Positions 1 to 7,584 are shown, counted from the stretch's first letter. The stretch: DNA of 10,000 bases from Rheinheimera sp. (GCF_020217005.1 NZ_JAIWOI010000001.1:1-10000), one strand, 5' to 3'. The notes: generated by a model not told the origin, from the letters alone. Numbers and translations: made by a program.

Positions 1-40
1 AACGCAGCCAACAAAGCTGCGGTTTTAATTTCGCAGTGCG
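1..40 (-). repeat. ERIC-like repeat, fragment cut by the window edge
   Basis: Positions 1-20 are identical to 124-143, giving an exact 20-bp direct repeat with a 123-bp period. That period is close to the length of a full ERIC unit. Read on the minus strand this is the beginning of a second element lying in tandem behind the one at 42-162. The rest is outside the window, so its length and integrity cannot be judged. Confidence 0.55.
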
Positions 41-41
41 C

Positions 42-162
42 AGCGCAAAGGAGTTGGTGTTGCAGCGCGGCGGCAAGGGCTAGAGACCCCGGAGCATAGT
101 TGCCTATGTGACCGGGGCGAAAGAACGCAGCCAACAAAGCTGCAGCGCCAAATACGAAGCGC
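42..162 (-). repeat. ERIC-like intergenic repeat (about 121 bp)
   Basis: Read on the minus strand this has the ERIC/IRU layout: a GCTGCAGCTTTGTTGGCTGCG head, a central hairpin and a GCTGCAAC tail. The hairpin has CCCCGG at 87-92 pairing with CCGGGG at 112-117, and CATAG at 95-99 pairing with CTATG at 104-108 around a TTGC loop. It aligns along its length with the plus-strand elements at 6527-6652 and 7649-7774, although both ends have diverged. It starts directly at the stop codon of the GGDEF/EAL gene, so it forms that gene's 3' untranslated region, and its hairpin may affect 3' end formation or stability. Confidence 0.75.
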
Positions 163-3100
163 TTAGTTCAGATGTTCGCTTTGCAACCAATTCATCAGCT
201 CTACCGCCGGCATTGGTTTAGCAAATAAATAGCCCTGAATAAGATAACATTGACGGCTGCTGAAGAAAGCCAGTTGCTGTTCTGTCTCTACACCTTCAGC
301 AACGCAACTCATACCTAAGCTGCCAGCCATGGACAAAATGGCTTCGATAATGGTTTCATCGTCGGGATCTATGCCTATGTCTTTGACAAAACTACGGTCA
401 ATTTTTATGGCGTCTATGGGCAGCTCTTTTAAGTATTTTAGAGAAGAGTAACCTGTTCCAAAGTCATCCAGCGCCAGTTGAATCCCCAGTTCGTTTAATG
501 CCTGCATAGTAGTAATGGCTTTTTCGTGGTCCCGCATCAGCGCACTTTCTGTGACTTCGTAGCGCAAACAGGAGGCTGGCAATTGGTACTTGTTCAGCAG
601 TTTTTCTGTGTGTTCTGCCAAAGACAATTGCTCTAAATGACTGGTGGATAAATTGACAGACAAATACAAATCCAGGCCAGTCTGACGCCATTGCTGTAAA
701 TCGGCCAGAGCCCGTTCCAACAAGGACAGCGTCATAGGAATAATCAAACGTAAATCTTCGGCCATAGGAATAAATTCTGTAGGCGGGATCAGGTTCTGCT
801 TATGATACCAACGCATTAGCACTTCAACGCCTATCACCGATTGACTACGGCAATCCACTATAGGCTGGTAATAGTTAATAAATTCACCGTCTTTAAAGGC
901 TTGCCTTAACTGGGTTTCTTTCGCCAGCTGCATATGAGCTTTTTCGTTCATCTCAGCAATAAAAAACTGGAAATTGTTACGGCCTAAGTCTTTGGCATGG
1001 TACATCGCGACGTCAGCATGTTTGAGCAGCGAATTGGCATCTGTGGCATCGTCCGGGTAAACCGCTATGCCTATGCTGGGGGATACGCTGACAGTGTGGG
1101 AGCCTAATTGCATAGGTTCACCAATGGACTGTAGCATTTTGCGCGCCACATGGCTGATGTTGTCATCGTTTTTATAGCTTTCCAGCAGCACGACAAATTC
1201 ATCACCGCCCAGACGGGCTATAGTGTCGGTTTCTCTTAAGGTAACCCGCAAACGCCTGGCCACTTCCTGCAGTAACTGATCACCTACATCATGACCCAGC
1301 GAATCGTTCACCTGCTTAAATTTATCCAAATCGATAAAACACAAGGCCAGAGATTTTTTCGCTCTTTTCGCCTGTTCAATGCCGTGTTGAATACGGTCCA
1401 TCAGCAGAGTACGGTTAGGTAAGCCCGTCAGTGAGTCGTAACTGGCTAAATAACGTAATTCTTCTTCTGCTACTTTTTGTGCTGTGATATCGGTGAATAC
1501 CAGAACAAAAAATTCTACTTTATTCACATCACCTATAGCGCTGACGTTAATCAGGGTAGGGCGCTCTTTGCCATCAGGTGTATGGACCAGCTCTTCGCCT
1601 TGCCAATGCTGATTCACTGTCAGGCCACGCAACAACGCTGTGTAGAATCTGCGACGTTGTAAACTGATACCCAAATGATGGGTTTTAGGGCTGATCAGGT
1701 ATTGGTCAACAGAACCAAATACATCTGCAAAAGATTGGTTGGCGGCAATAACACGTTGGCTGGCGTCTAAAATAACAACCCAGTCACGGGTTTGTTGAAA
1801 CGCTTCACCAAAGAGCCGTGCTTTTTCCTGATTCGCTCTGGTCTCAGTGATATTGCTGAAGGTACCAATGACCCGCTCAGGCAGACCTTGTTCGTCTACT
1901 TCTGCAACTTTGCCTATGTCTCGGAACCACAGCCACTTGCCCGTTTTGTGCTGCATACGGTAGGTGTGATCAAAGGTCTTATCCGGTGTCTGCATCAATT
2001 TTTGCCAGGCGTGCTGATAGGCATCTTTATCGTCCGGATGCAACAATGACAGATGCTGGCTCATCGCCAAAGGATTTAATGCTTCCTGATATCCCAGCAT
2101 GCTGTAGATCCTGGATGCAAACATAATATTTTTTCGGGCATGCCATTCCCAGGCTCCGCTGTCGATCGAATCCAGTGCTTGTTTTAAACGCTGTTCACTG
2201 GCTGTGACTTTGGCGTGAGCCATTTTCAGCATGCGTTGTTGTTTTTGCCGGGTGCGAAGATAAACCAACATGATCACCAGACTAACAGAGGCATACACCA
2301 TATAAGCCCAATGACTCAGCCAGGGCGCCGCTTCCACTTGCAGGCGCAAAGTGGCAACCTCGCTTTCAAGGCCTGTCACAGGAGATACTGCCACCACGTT
2401 GAACTGGTAATGACCAGGGGTGAGTTGTGGAAACATCACTGAGCTGGAGCTTTGCTCTGGGAAAACCAGTCGTTGCGGGCCATCCAGCCAATACCGGTAT
2501 CGCATTTTACTACTATCGCGGAAATTCAGACTGGAATAGCTGATAGTTAACCCCTGGCTGTCATAAGGCAAGGTAAAAAACTGGCCTGATAAATCTGTCA
2601 TCGGGCTTTTCACCGGGGAGGACAATAGATCCAGCTGAGTGATCACAATACGAGGCTTACGTCTGGGCTCAGTTAACTGAGCAGGAGACAATAAATTCAG
2701 GCCACGAATAGAACCAAAAGCCATTTCACCATTGCTTAAGGACTCACTACTTTGCAGAATAAATTCATTACTGGATAAACCATCTTTTTTACTGAACTGT
2801 TCTATATGCAAAGTATCCACGTTTAACGACGAGATACCTTGCTGACTGGAGTACCAGATATGCCCAAGCTGATCTCTGGTGACAGAGAACAGTACATTGG
2901 TACTCAGTTTGTTTTTGCTATGGAAGTGGTGCTTTAGCTGCATAGAGCTGACGTCAAAGGCCAGCAAGCCAATGTCTGATGCACTGAACCAAAGTGTATT
3001 ATTTTTATCCAGCGCCATTTGATCGGCAAAACGCAAGCCAAAAGCCGGATTGGCTTCGGCCTGATACAGCAATTTTAACTCTGTAGTTTTTTCGTTGTAG

Positions 3101-4668
3101 AGCCAGATCTTTTCATAAGCAGACAGAACCAGCCAGTCTGGCTGCTCTGGCCATTTGCCTAAAATTACCCTGACGTCGCTGGCAGGTAGCTTTTTAGTTA
3201 ACTCTGTCAGTTGTTTTAGTTCGCCAGTCTCGGGCTGGTATTGAGAGATACTCTCATTAGTTAAAAGATAAAAATCCTGTTGTTGATTTAACCAACTGCC
3301 AGGGCGTGCATCAGCCAGTATGGCTTTGTCTGTCTGGTCCTGTAGCAAAGGAGGTTGTAGCTCTTTTTGCTCAACGGAAAAATAATTTAAGCCGCTGGAA
3401 GATAAAAACCACAAATCCCCGCTTTTTCTCATCGTCAAATTCAGGATCATACTGGTATGCCAGACCGCTTTGGGGTCAGGGTTGACCAAAAAATGTTGTA
3501 CTTGTCGGGTTTCAAGATTAAGCAAATTTAAGCCATTGCGGCTGCCCAGCCAGAGTTCTTCCCGGCTTTTCTCAGCAATAGAAGTAATTTTGTCATTACT
3601 CAGTGCATCAGAGCCTGTCTGACTAAAACTGCGGATCGCCTTGCTGCGAGGGTGCCAGTAATAGGCTCCGTCAAATCGACTACCCAGCCAGTAGCCTCCC
3701 TGATCATCCTGCTGCAAAGCCACTACATTGTCGTCCGACAAATTAAAGTTGCTTTCGCTGAATTTAAGCACCAGCTCCGTGCTTTGTAATGATGGAATGT
3801 AACGTAGCAAACCCCGCTCAGTACCCAATAATATCTGGTCTGGTTGTCTACTTATCTGCCAGATGTTAGGTCCTGCGATCAGTTCTCTGCTGGTCGGGAT
3901 TTGACCTGTGTCAAGGAAGCTTTGAATGTCGTCCAGTTGCAGTTGATACAAACCTTCGACAGTACCTATCAGCAGTTGGTTGGCATCAATGTTTAATGCT
4001 TTGGCGTGGCGTTGATAGTCCGAGCCCTGGCCTGAAGGTAAATGCGGCACCAGTTTAAGTTTTTGGCTGATTTTGTCATAAATCACTAAGCCTTCGCTGG
4101 TACCCAGTAATATCCAGTTTTTGTAATTTAATAAAGTTCGGATAAAGGCCTTTTCTAAACCAAGGTCAGCGAGTGTGGCTAACAAAGCTAATTGTTTAGT
4201 GTCGGTCTGGTAGAGGTATAGTCGGTTTCTGCTACTGAGCAATAAATTATCGTTATCAGCCTGAGCCAGATTGAGAAACCTGTTGTCCAGCGTCATTGTT
4301 CCCGGCACTGTGCCGTGCAAAAACAGCTCAGCTTTGACCGGATCAAAAGAATATAAACCTGAACGAGGAGCTAAAGCCCACAGTCGTTGTTTCGAATCTA
4401 ACAATAGCTTGTTAAAAGTCAGACTCTGCAATTGTGGTGAATTTGCCCCAATCAGCAGATTTTTGTAGCCGTCGTAGCGATTTAAACCTGCGTCCGTTGC
4501 AACCCATAAAAAGCCCTGCCGGTCGAGCAATAAGTCGTTTACTGAGCCCTGAGATAAATTCTGGTCCGGAGTTAACGGCTGCAATAGCGGCGCTGCCAGA
4601 GAGAGTTGGCAAAAGCAAACTAGCAGCAACAAGCTGCACACATAGCGCAATAAGGCTAACACAGGCAA
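163..4668 (-). CDS. Periplasmic beta-propeller sensor with PAS-PAS-GGDEF-EAL output (c-di-GMP turnover)
   Basis: This 1501-residue inner-membrane protein is predicted to sense a periplasmic ligand and control c-di-GMP. Residues 1-25 form a signal peptide or first membrane segment. About 30-690 hold many two-component-regulator propeller repeats (for example LWVATDAGLNRYDG, ELWLGSRNGLNLL, HIWYSSQQGISSL). A Y_Y_Y domain follows at about 700-780, a membrane segment at about 785-805, a short coiled linker, and PAS domains at about 826-940 and 950-1065. The GGDEF domain (about 1072-1236) has an intact GGDEF at 1154-1158 and an intact RxxD inhibitory site (RETD, 1145-1148). The EAL domain (about 1250-1497) keeps E1282 (as EVL), SVNLS, EVTE, DDFGTG, KIDRSF, AEGVET and QGYLFAKP. 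Both activities therefore look possible; which one dominates cannot be told. The start is TTG with a good ribosome site. The ligand is unknown. No terminator lies between it and the upstream cbiB-like gene, 130 bp away. Confidence 0.93.
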   Translation of the reverse strand: MPVLALLRYVCSLLLLVCFCQLSLAAPLLQPLTPDQNLSQGSVNDLLLDRQGFLWVATDAGLNRYDGYKNLLIGANSPQLQSLTFNKLLLDSKQRLWALAPRSGLYSFDPVKAELFLHGTVPGTMTLDNRFLNLAQADNDNLLLSSRNRLYLYQTDTKQLALLATLADLGLEKAFIRTLLNYKNWILLGTSEGLVIYDKISQKLKLVPHLPSGQGSDYQRHAKALNIDANQLLIGTVEGLYQLQLDDIQSFLDTGQIPTSRELIAGPNIWQISRQPDQILLGTERGLLRYIPSLQSTELVLKFSESNFNLSDDNVVALQQDDQGGYWLGSRFDGAYYWHPRSKAIRSFSQTGSDALSNDKITSIAEKSREELWLGSRNGLNLLNLETRQVQHFLVNPDPKAVWHTSMILNLTMRKSGDLWFLSSSGLNYFSVEQKELQPPLLQDQTDKAILADARPGSWLNQQQDFYLLTNESISQYQPETGELKQLTELTKKLPASDVRVILGKWPEQPDWLVLSAYEKIWLYNEKTTELKLLYQAEANPAFGLRFADQMALDKNNTLWFSASDIGLLAFDVSSMQLKHHFHSKNKLSTNVLFSVTRDQLGHIWYSSQQGISSLNVDTLHIEQFSKKDGLSSNEFILQSSESLSNGEMAFGSIRGLNLLSPAQLTEPRRKPRIVITQLDLLSSPVKSPMTDLSGQFFTLPYDSQGLTISYSSLNFRDSSKMRYRYWLDGPQRLVFPEQSSSSVMFPQLTPGHYQFNVVAVSPVTGLESEVATLRLQVEAAPWLSHWAYMVYASVSLVIMLVYLRTRQKQQRMLKMAHAKVTASEQRLKQALDSIDSGAWEWHARKNIMFASRIYSMLGYQEALNPLAMSQHLSLLHPDDKDAYQHAWQKLMQTPDKTFDHTYRMQHKTGKWLWFRDIGKVAEVDEQGLPERVIGTFSNITETRANQEKARLFGEAFQQTRDWVVILDASQRVIAANQSFADVFGSVDQYLISPKTHHLGISLQRRRFYTALLRGLTVNQHWQGEELVHTPDGKERPTLINVSAIGDVNKVEFFVLVFTDITAQKVAEEELRYLASYDSLTGLPNRTLLMDRIQHGIEQAKRAKKSLALCFIDLDKFKQVNDSLGHDVGDQLLQEVARRLRVTLRETDTIARLGGDEFVVLLESYKNDDNISHVARKMLQSIGEPMQLGSHTVSVSPSIGIAVYPDDATDANSLLKHADVAMYHAKDLGRNNFQFFIAEMNEKAHMQLAKETQLRQAFKDGEFINYYQPIVDCRSQSVIGVEVLMRWYHKQNLIPPTEFIPMAEDLRLIIPMTLSLLERALADLQQWRQTGLDLYLSVNLSTSHLEQLSLAEHTEKLLNKYQLPASCLRYEVTESALMRDHEKAITTMQALNELGIQLALDDFGTGYSSLKYLKELPIDAIKIDRSFVKDIGIDPDDETIIEAILSMAGSLGMSCVAEGVETEQQLAFFSSRQCYLIQGYLFAKPMPAVELMNWLQSEHLN

Positions 4669-4674
4669 AACGAT

Positions 4675-4679
4675 TCCTC
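4675..4679 (-). promoter_or_regulatory. Ribosome binding site fixing a TTG start
   Basis: The minus strand reads GAGGA, then six bases (ATCGTT), then TTG. There is no ATG nearby in this frame. The hydrophobic signal segment begins within a few codons, so TTG at 4668-4666 is the best start. GTG two codons later is possible but is spaced worse. Confidence 0.7.
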
Positions 4680-4697
4680 AGTAGGTCGGTTGTTATT

Positions 4698-4703
4698 GTT
4701 ATA
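4698..4703 (-). promoter_or_regulatory. Weak candidate -10 box for the GGDEF/EAL gene
   Basis: The minus strand carries TATAAC about 30 bases before the TTG start. I find no matching TTGACA-like -35 at 16-18 bp. The gene may have a weak or activator-dependent promoter here, or may be read through from the mtnN/cbiB-like operon. Confidence 0.2.
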
Positions 4704-4798
4704 GGTTCAATCTGCCGTAAGAAGCCCTAGAAAATACAGTGAATAGCGCTTAAAAGTCCAGCACAGTTCCAAAGAATTTTGCAAAAATAACCAGCTTG

Positions 4799-5758
4799 TT
4801 AATAAATAAGCAACAAGCTTTGTAACAGACTGAAAATAAATACAATAAATGCTAAGTACAGTTGAAATTGCCGGTTGAGTTTCAGTGCTGCAATCAGATG
4901 GCCAGCGACAGGCAGGCTTGGAGGTCCCAGTCTGTCACGTTTAATCTTCTGTTGCAGATAGATTGCAGGACCAGCCAGATTGACCTGCAATGCCTGTACT
5001 AAAGCACCCAGTATCAGCAGATGAGGTAAGCACAAATTTAGCCGGAACGCTGCACGCCATTGCCGTAGTGTGCCAGTCACATCAGTCAAAAAGGCTAATA
5101 ACAGTGCAGTGATCAGACAGGCAGGAAAGCTGGCCCATTGAGTTAACACAGCTGCAGGGCGGCCAAAATAACGAAAGTTGCTTTGTTTGTCGTTCCATTG
5201 CTGATTACAGAGCAATAGCAGGCGATAGGCAACAGCTGCCAGACCACCCCCTATCAGAAACCAAAAACTGACACCTACCCACTGTTTCGCCGTGCGAAGC
5301 CACAGCATTTCAATAGTAGCTTTGCATAAACCTGCAGTGCTCAGGCTTTGGGTTTGTCTCAGGACTAAAGGTTGCAATAAATCCTTGGCTCTGCTGTTTT
5401 GCTGTTGACTGATAGCCAGTGTTATTTTGTGGCTTTGCTGGCGGTAATGCACAAAATCCAGACAGAAATACAATAACAAAGCATCAAGCAGCAGCGGCCA
5501 GTCGGATAACCAATACAAGGGCGCCAGTAAAGCAAGGGTTGGTAACAACACCAGTGCCATGGCCAAACTACCAGAGATCAGTTGCTGGCTGCTGGCCCTG
5601 CCAGGGTCCGGATGAACCTTAGCCGCCAGCTGTTTCGCAAAGATACTGAAAAAAGTGATTGGCTGATAATCTTGTGGGAATAGCACCAGACTGCCAAGCA
5701 ACCAAACGCTCAGCAGTACCAGTGGATAAGCTGAAACCTCAGCCAGCCAGTACGGCAT
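4799..5758 (-). CDS. CobD/CbiB-like integral membrane protein, degenerate in conserved motifs
   Basis: This 319-residue polytopic membrane protein resembles CobD/CbiB, the family that attaches aminopropanol (or its phosphate) to the corrin ring to make adenosylcobinamide (phosphate). Hydrophobic segments lie near 8-28, 63-103, 160-185, 210-228, 243-262 and 298-318. The family C-terminus is recognisable (LAGPAIYLQQKIKRDRLG, 261-278), as are GLAAVAYR (172-179) and FRYFG (195-199). The usual ESLAENLVDG region reads EMLWLRTAKQ (150-159) and the NTLDSMVG region reads LLLCNQQW (181-188), so the conserved polar residues are lost. From memory, similar CobD-related genes sit beside pfs and btuF in Vibrio and Shewanella relatives. 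No other corrin gene is present here. The start abuts the mtnN stop (TAAATG) and has no clear ribosome site, which suggests translational coupling. Membership of the family is likely; the synthase activity is doubtful. Confidence 0.75.
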   Translation of the reverse strand: MPYWLAEVSAYPLVLLSVWLLGSLVLFPQDYQPITFFSIFAKQLAAKVHPDPGRASSQQLISGSLAMALVLLPTLALLAPLYWLSDWPLLLDALLLYFCLDFVHYRQQSHKITLAISQQQNSRAKDLLQPLVLRQTQSLSTAGLCKATIEMLWLRTAKQWVGVSFWFLIGGGLAAVAYRLLLLCNQQWNDKQSNFRYFGRPAAVLTQWASFPACLITALLLAFLTDVTGTLRQWRAAFRLNLCLPHLLILGALVQALQVNLAGPAIYLQQKIKRDRLGPPSLPVAGHLIAALKLNRQFQLYLAFIVFIFSLLQSLLLIY

Positions 5759-6472
5759 TTAGCTAAGCTGAACCGTTTTAAGGTTTTTCAACAATTCCAG
5801 CACCATGGCTGAACTGTTTTTAGAGGCGATTTCCAGATAGGCTTCAAAAGAGCTTGGCGACTCTTTGCCGGCTATATCGCTTAAGCTGCGGATCACCACA
5901 AAAGGCGTGTTCAACTGATGGCAGGCCTGGGCTATAGCTGCGCCTTCCATTTCTACGGCCAGCATAGTAGGGAACTCAGAGCGGGTTTTGGCGATACGTT
6001 CAGGCTGGCACATAAACACATCACCTGTAGTGATCAGGCCTTTTTTCGTTTTGCAAAAGCCTAAGGTTTTGATGCTTTGCTCCGCAGCACTGATCAGTGC
6101 CGGATGGGCAGTGAAGCCAGCTGGCATGCGCGGCACCTGACCAATTTCGTAACCAAAAGCAGTAACATCTACATCGTGATGACGCACTTCAGAAGAAATC
6201 ACTACGTCCCCAACATTTAACTCAGGGTCAAAACCACCTGCTGAACCCGTGTTAATTACGCAATCTGGTTTGAACTGACTGATTAATAAAGTGGTGGCTA
6301 CGGCTGCAGCTACTTTACCTATACCAGATTGCACTAATACTACGTCGGTATCGGCCAGACGACCCTGATAAAACTCATAATCTGCCAATTTGACCATGGT
6401 CATATCGCTTAATTGAGCTTTTAAAATTGCAATTTCCGGCTCCATAGCGCCGATAATACCTACAAGTTGCAT
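5759..6472 (-). CDS. mtnN: 5'-methylthioadenosine/S-adenosylhomocysteine nucleosidase
   Basis: This cytosolic enzyme (Pfs) hydrolyses the N-glycosidic bond of S-adenosylhomocysteine, 5'-methylthioadenosine and 5'-deoxyadenosine. It serves methyl-cycle detoxification and methionine and purine salvage, and supplies S-ribosylhomocysteine to LuxS where that enzyme exists. It is 237 residues long, close to the 232 of E. coli, and colinear with it. Family motifs are GIIGAMEPE at the N-terminus, SGIGKVAAA, NTGSAGG, DVTAFGYE, AVEMEGAAIA and SLSDIAG. The catalytic residues correspond to E13, E176 and D199 (E. coli E12, E174, D197). I chose the ATG at 6472-6470. An in-frame ATG 13 codons upstream lies inside a stem-loop and would add a tail absent from relatives. 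The gene is followed without a gap by the CbiB-like gene. A short stem-loop leader and a candidate -10 box precede it. Confidence 0.96.
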   Translation of the reverse strand: MQLVGIIGAMEPEIAILKAQLSDMTMVKLADYEFYQGRLADTDVVLVQSGIGKVAAAVATTLLISQFKPDCVINTGSAGGFDPELNVGDVVISSEVRHHDVDVTAFGYEIGQVPRMPAGFTAHPALISAAEQSIKTLGFCKTKKGLITTGDVFMCQPERIAKTRSEFPTMLAVEMEGAAIAQACHQLNTPFVVIRSLSDIAGKESPSSFEAYLEIASKNSSAMVLELLKNLKTVQLS

Positions 6473-6480
6473 CTGCCGAT

Positions 6481-6484
6481 CCTC
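6481..6484 (-). promoter_or_regulatory. Ribosome binding site fixing the mtnN start
   Basis: GAGG on the minus strand is followed by eight bases (ATCGGCAG) and then ATG. This supports the internal methionine at 6472-6470, rather than the ATG at 6511-6509, as the true start. Confidence 0.75.
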
Positions 6485-6493
6485 AAAATATGA

Positions 6494-6519
6494 AAGGGCA
6501 GATGATAGCATCTGCCCTT
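6494..6519 (-). promoter_or_regulatory. Perfect 11-bp stem-loop in the mtnN leader
   Basis: AAGGGCAGATG (6494-6504) and CATCTGCCCTT (6509-6519) are perfect complements around a 4-base loop. On the minus strand the stem is followed by TCATATTTT and then the ribosome site. If transcription starts about seven bases after the TATAAT at 6530-6525, the mRNA would begin with this hairpin, an arrangement known to protect 5' ends from decay. It could also act as an imperfect terminator for the pirin gene upstream. It is far too small for a SAH or SAM riboswitch. Confidence 0.6.
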
Positions 6520-6524
6520 GCCAA

Positions 6525-6530
6525 ATTATA
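6525..6530 (-). promoter_or_regulatory. Candidate -10 box of mtnN
   Basis: The minus strand reads TATAAT, a perfect consensus -10 box, 53 bases upstream of the mtnN ATG. No good -35 box is found at 16-18 bp spacing, and there is no TG extended motif. Most of the box overlaps the terminal TATA of the ERIC-like element at 6527-6652, so the repeat may have contributed the promoter. Confidence 0.45.
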
Positions 6531-6652
6531 CCCGTCGTACTTGAAGCTGCTGCTTTGTTACCTGCGCTTCACAGCCCCAGTCACATAGTGCTGCTATGCT
6601 CCTGGGGACTGACTTGCTTGTCGCCGTGCTGCAACATCAATGACTTAGGGTA
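6527..6652 (+). repeat. ERIC-like intergenic repeat (126 bp)
   Basis: This is the copy closest to the enterobacterial ERIC/IRU consensus as I remember it. It begins TATACCCGTCGTACTTGAAG, has a central hairpin (CCCCAG 6575-6580 with CTGGGG 6602-6607; CATAG 6584-6588 with CTATG 6594-6598), continues with CTTGTCGCCGTGCTGCAAC, and ends TTAGGGTA as the inverted counterpart of the start. It fills nearly all the space between the pirin stop (8 bp away) and the mtnN leader. It is non-coding and was probably mobilised like a miniature inverted-repeat element. Confidence 0.85.
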
Positions 6653-6659
6653 AGAGATC

Positions 6660-7544
6660 TCAGTTTGATTTGTGAATAGCTATGGTTTTGGCTTGCTGGT
6701 TATTGGTCAGGGTGCCCGCTTGGTAATCACGGATGGCCTGTTCAATTTCCTCTGGCTTATTCATCACAAAAGGACCGTATTGCACCACTGGCTCTTTGAT
6801 AGGTTTCGCCGCAAGCAGAATAAAACGGGCTTTGTCTTTGGCTGAAACAGTCACGCTGTCACCATCTGTCAGTACAGCGCCGTGATGATTAGGCACTTTT
6901 AAACCTTCAACAAAAACTTCGCCTTCAAAAGGATAAACATAAGCGTTATGACCAGTTGTGACCGGAAACGTCAGACTTTGGTCTGCTTCTAACTGCACAT
7001 CCAGATACAAAGGTTCTGTTGAGAGGCCAAAAATTGGACCTCGAATGGTTTTGCCATTTAGCACAGTTTCACCAGCCAAGACTTTAACAAAACTCTGAGC
7101 TTTTAACTGCAGCAATGGGATATCCGCAGCAGGAATATCGACATAAGCGGCTTCTTTCATTTTTTCTGCTGCCGGCAAGTTGATCCACAACTGGAAACCA
7201 CGCATCAGGCCAGACTCCTGTTGCGGCATTTCAGAGTGAATAATGCCACGACCAGCTGTCATCCATTGCAAACCACCACTGGTTAAATGGCCCTGATTGC
7301 CGAGATGATCTTCATGCAGCATGTGGCCGTCAAGCATGTAGGTCACAGTTTCAAAACCACGATGTGGGTGGGGTGGAAAGCCTGCAATATAGTCATCCGC
7401 TTTGTCGGAGCCAAAAGCGTCCAGCATTAAAAAGGGGTCCAGCCGTACGCCCTGGCTTTGCCCCAGACTACGTTTAATTTTTACGCCAGCACCATCGGAG
7501 GCCAGCATGGCGGGGATCAGTTGTTTTAAAGTACGGGCTGTCAT
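6660..7544 (-). CDS. Pirin family bicupin protein
   Basis: This 294-residue cytosolic protein belongs to the pirin (YhhW/YhaK-like) branch of the cupins, which bind one Fe in the N-terminal barrel. Some members have quercetin 2,3-dioxygenase activity and others act as regulators; the substrate here is not evident. The metal ligands are visible: H59 and H61 in PPHPHRGFETVTY, and H103 and E105 in GRGIIHSEMP. These match human pirin His56, His58, His101 and Glu103. The N-terminal cupin runs from about 20 to 125, and the C-terminal pirin domain from about 175 to 280 (for example YVYPFEGEVFVEG). The ATG has an AGGTGA ribosome site seven bases upstream. The gene is monocistronic in appearance, flanked by ERIC-like elements in the same orientation on both sides, with no LysR-type regulator next to it. 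Confidence 0.93.
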   Translation of the reverse strand: MTARTLKQLIPAMLASDGAGVKIKRSLGQSQGVRLDPFLMLDAFGSDKADDYIAGFPPHPHRGFETVTYMLDGHMLHEDHLGNQGHLTSGGLQWMTAGRGIIHSEMPQQESGLMRGFQLWINLPAAEKMKEAAYVDIPAADIPLLQLKAQSFVKVLAGETVLNGKTIRGPIFGLSTEPLYLDVQLEADQSLTFPVTTGHNAYVYPFEGEVFVEGLKVPNHHGAVLTDGDSVTVSAKDKARFILLAAKPIKEPVVQYGPFVMNKPEEIEQAIRDYQAGTLTNNQQAKTIAIHKSN

Positions 7545-7556
7545 CTTTATTTCACC

Positions 7557-7584
7557 TAATAGGAGTTACTTGATAATCCTATTA
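7557..7584. promoter_or_regulatory. 8-bp inverted repeat overlapping the pirin leader, possible operator
   Basis: TAATAGGA (7557-7564) and TCCTATTA (7577-7584) are perfect complements separated by 12 bases. The repeat ends 12 bases before the pirin ATG, and its proximal arm includes the first A of the AGGTGA ribosome site. It could be an operator for a dimeric regulator, or in RNA a hairpin partly covering the ribosome site. The distal arm overlaps TTTTAATAG, a possible -10 region. Confidence 0.45.

Noticed and set aside
4434..4730. Plus-strand open frame of 98 codons antisense to the start of the GGDEF/EAL gene
   Set aside because: It is entirely opposite a well-supported coding region plus its leader, with no recognisable motif. 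It is a shadow frame.
4784..4797. Sigma-54 promoter (GG...GC) upstream of the GGDEF/EAL gene
   Set aside because: The minus strand has TGG and TTGCA, but GG and GC are separated by eight bases rather than the ten required.
6473..6511. N-terminal extension of MtnN by 13 residues
   Set aside because: The upstream ATG lies within the stem-loop and has no ribosome site. The extension is absent from the family, whose proteins begin at GIIGAME within a few residues of the start.
6485..6530. SAH or SAM riboswitch in the mtnN leader
   Set aside because: The leader is only about 50 bases and contains a single simple hairpin with no conserved riboswitch core.
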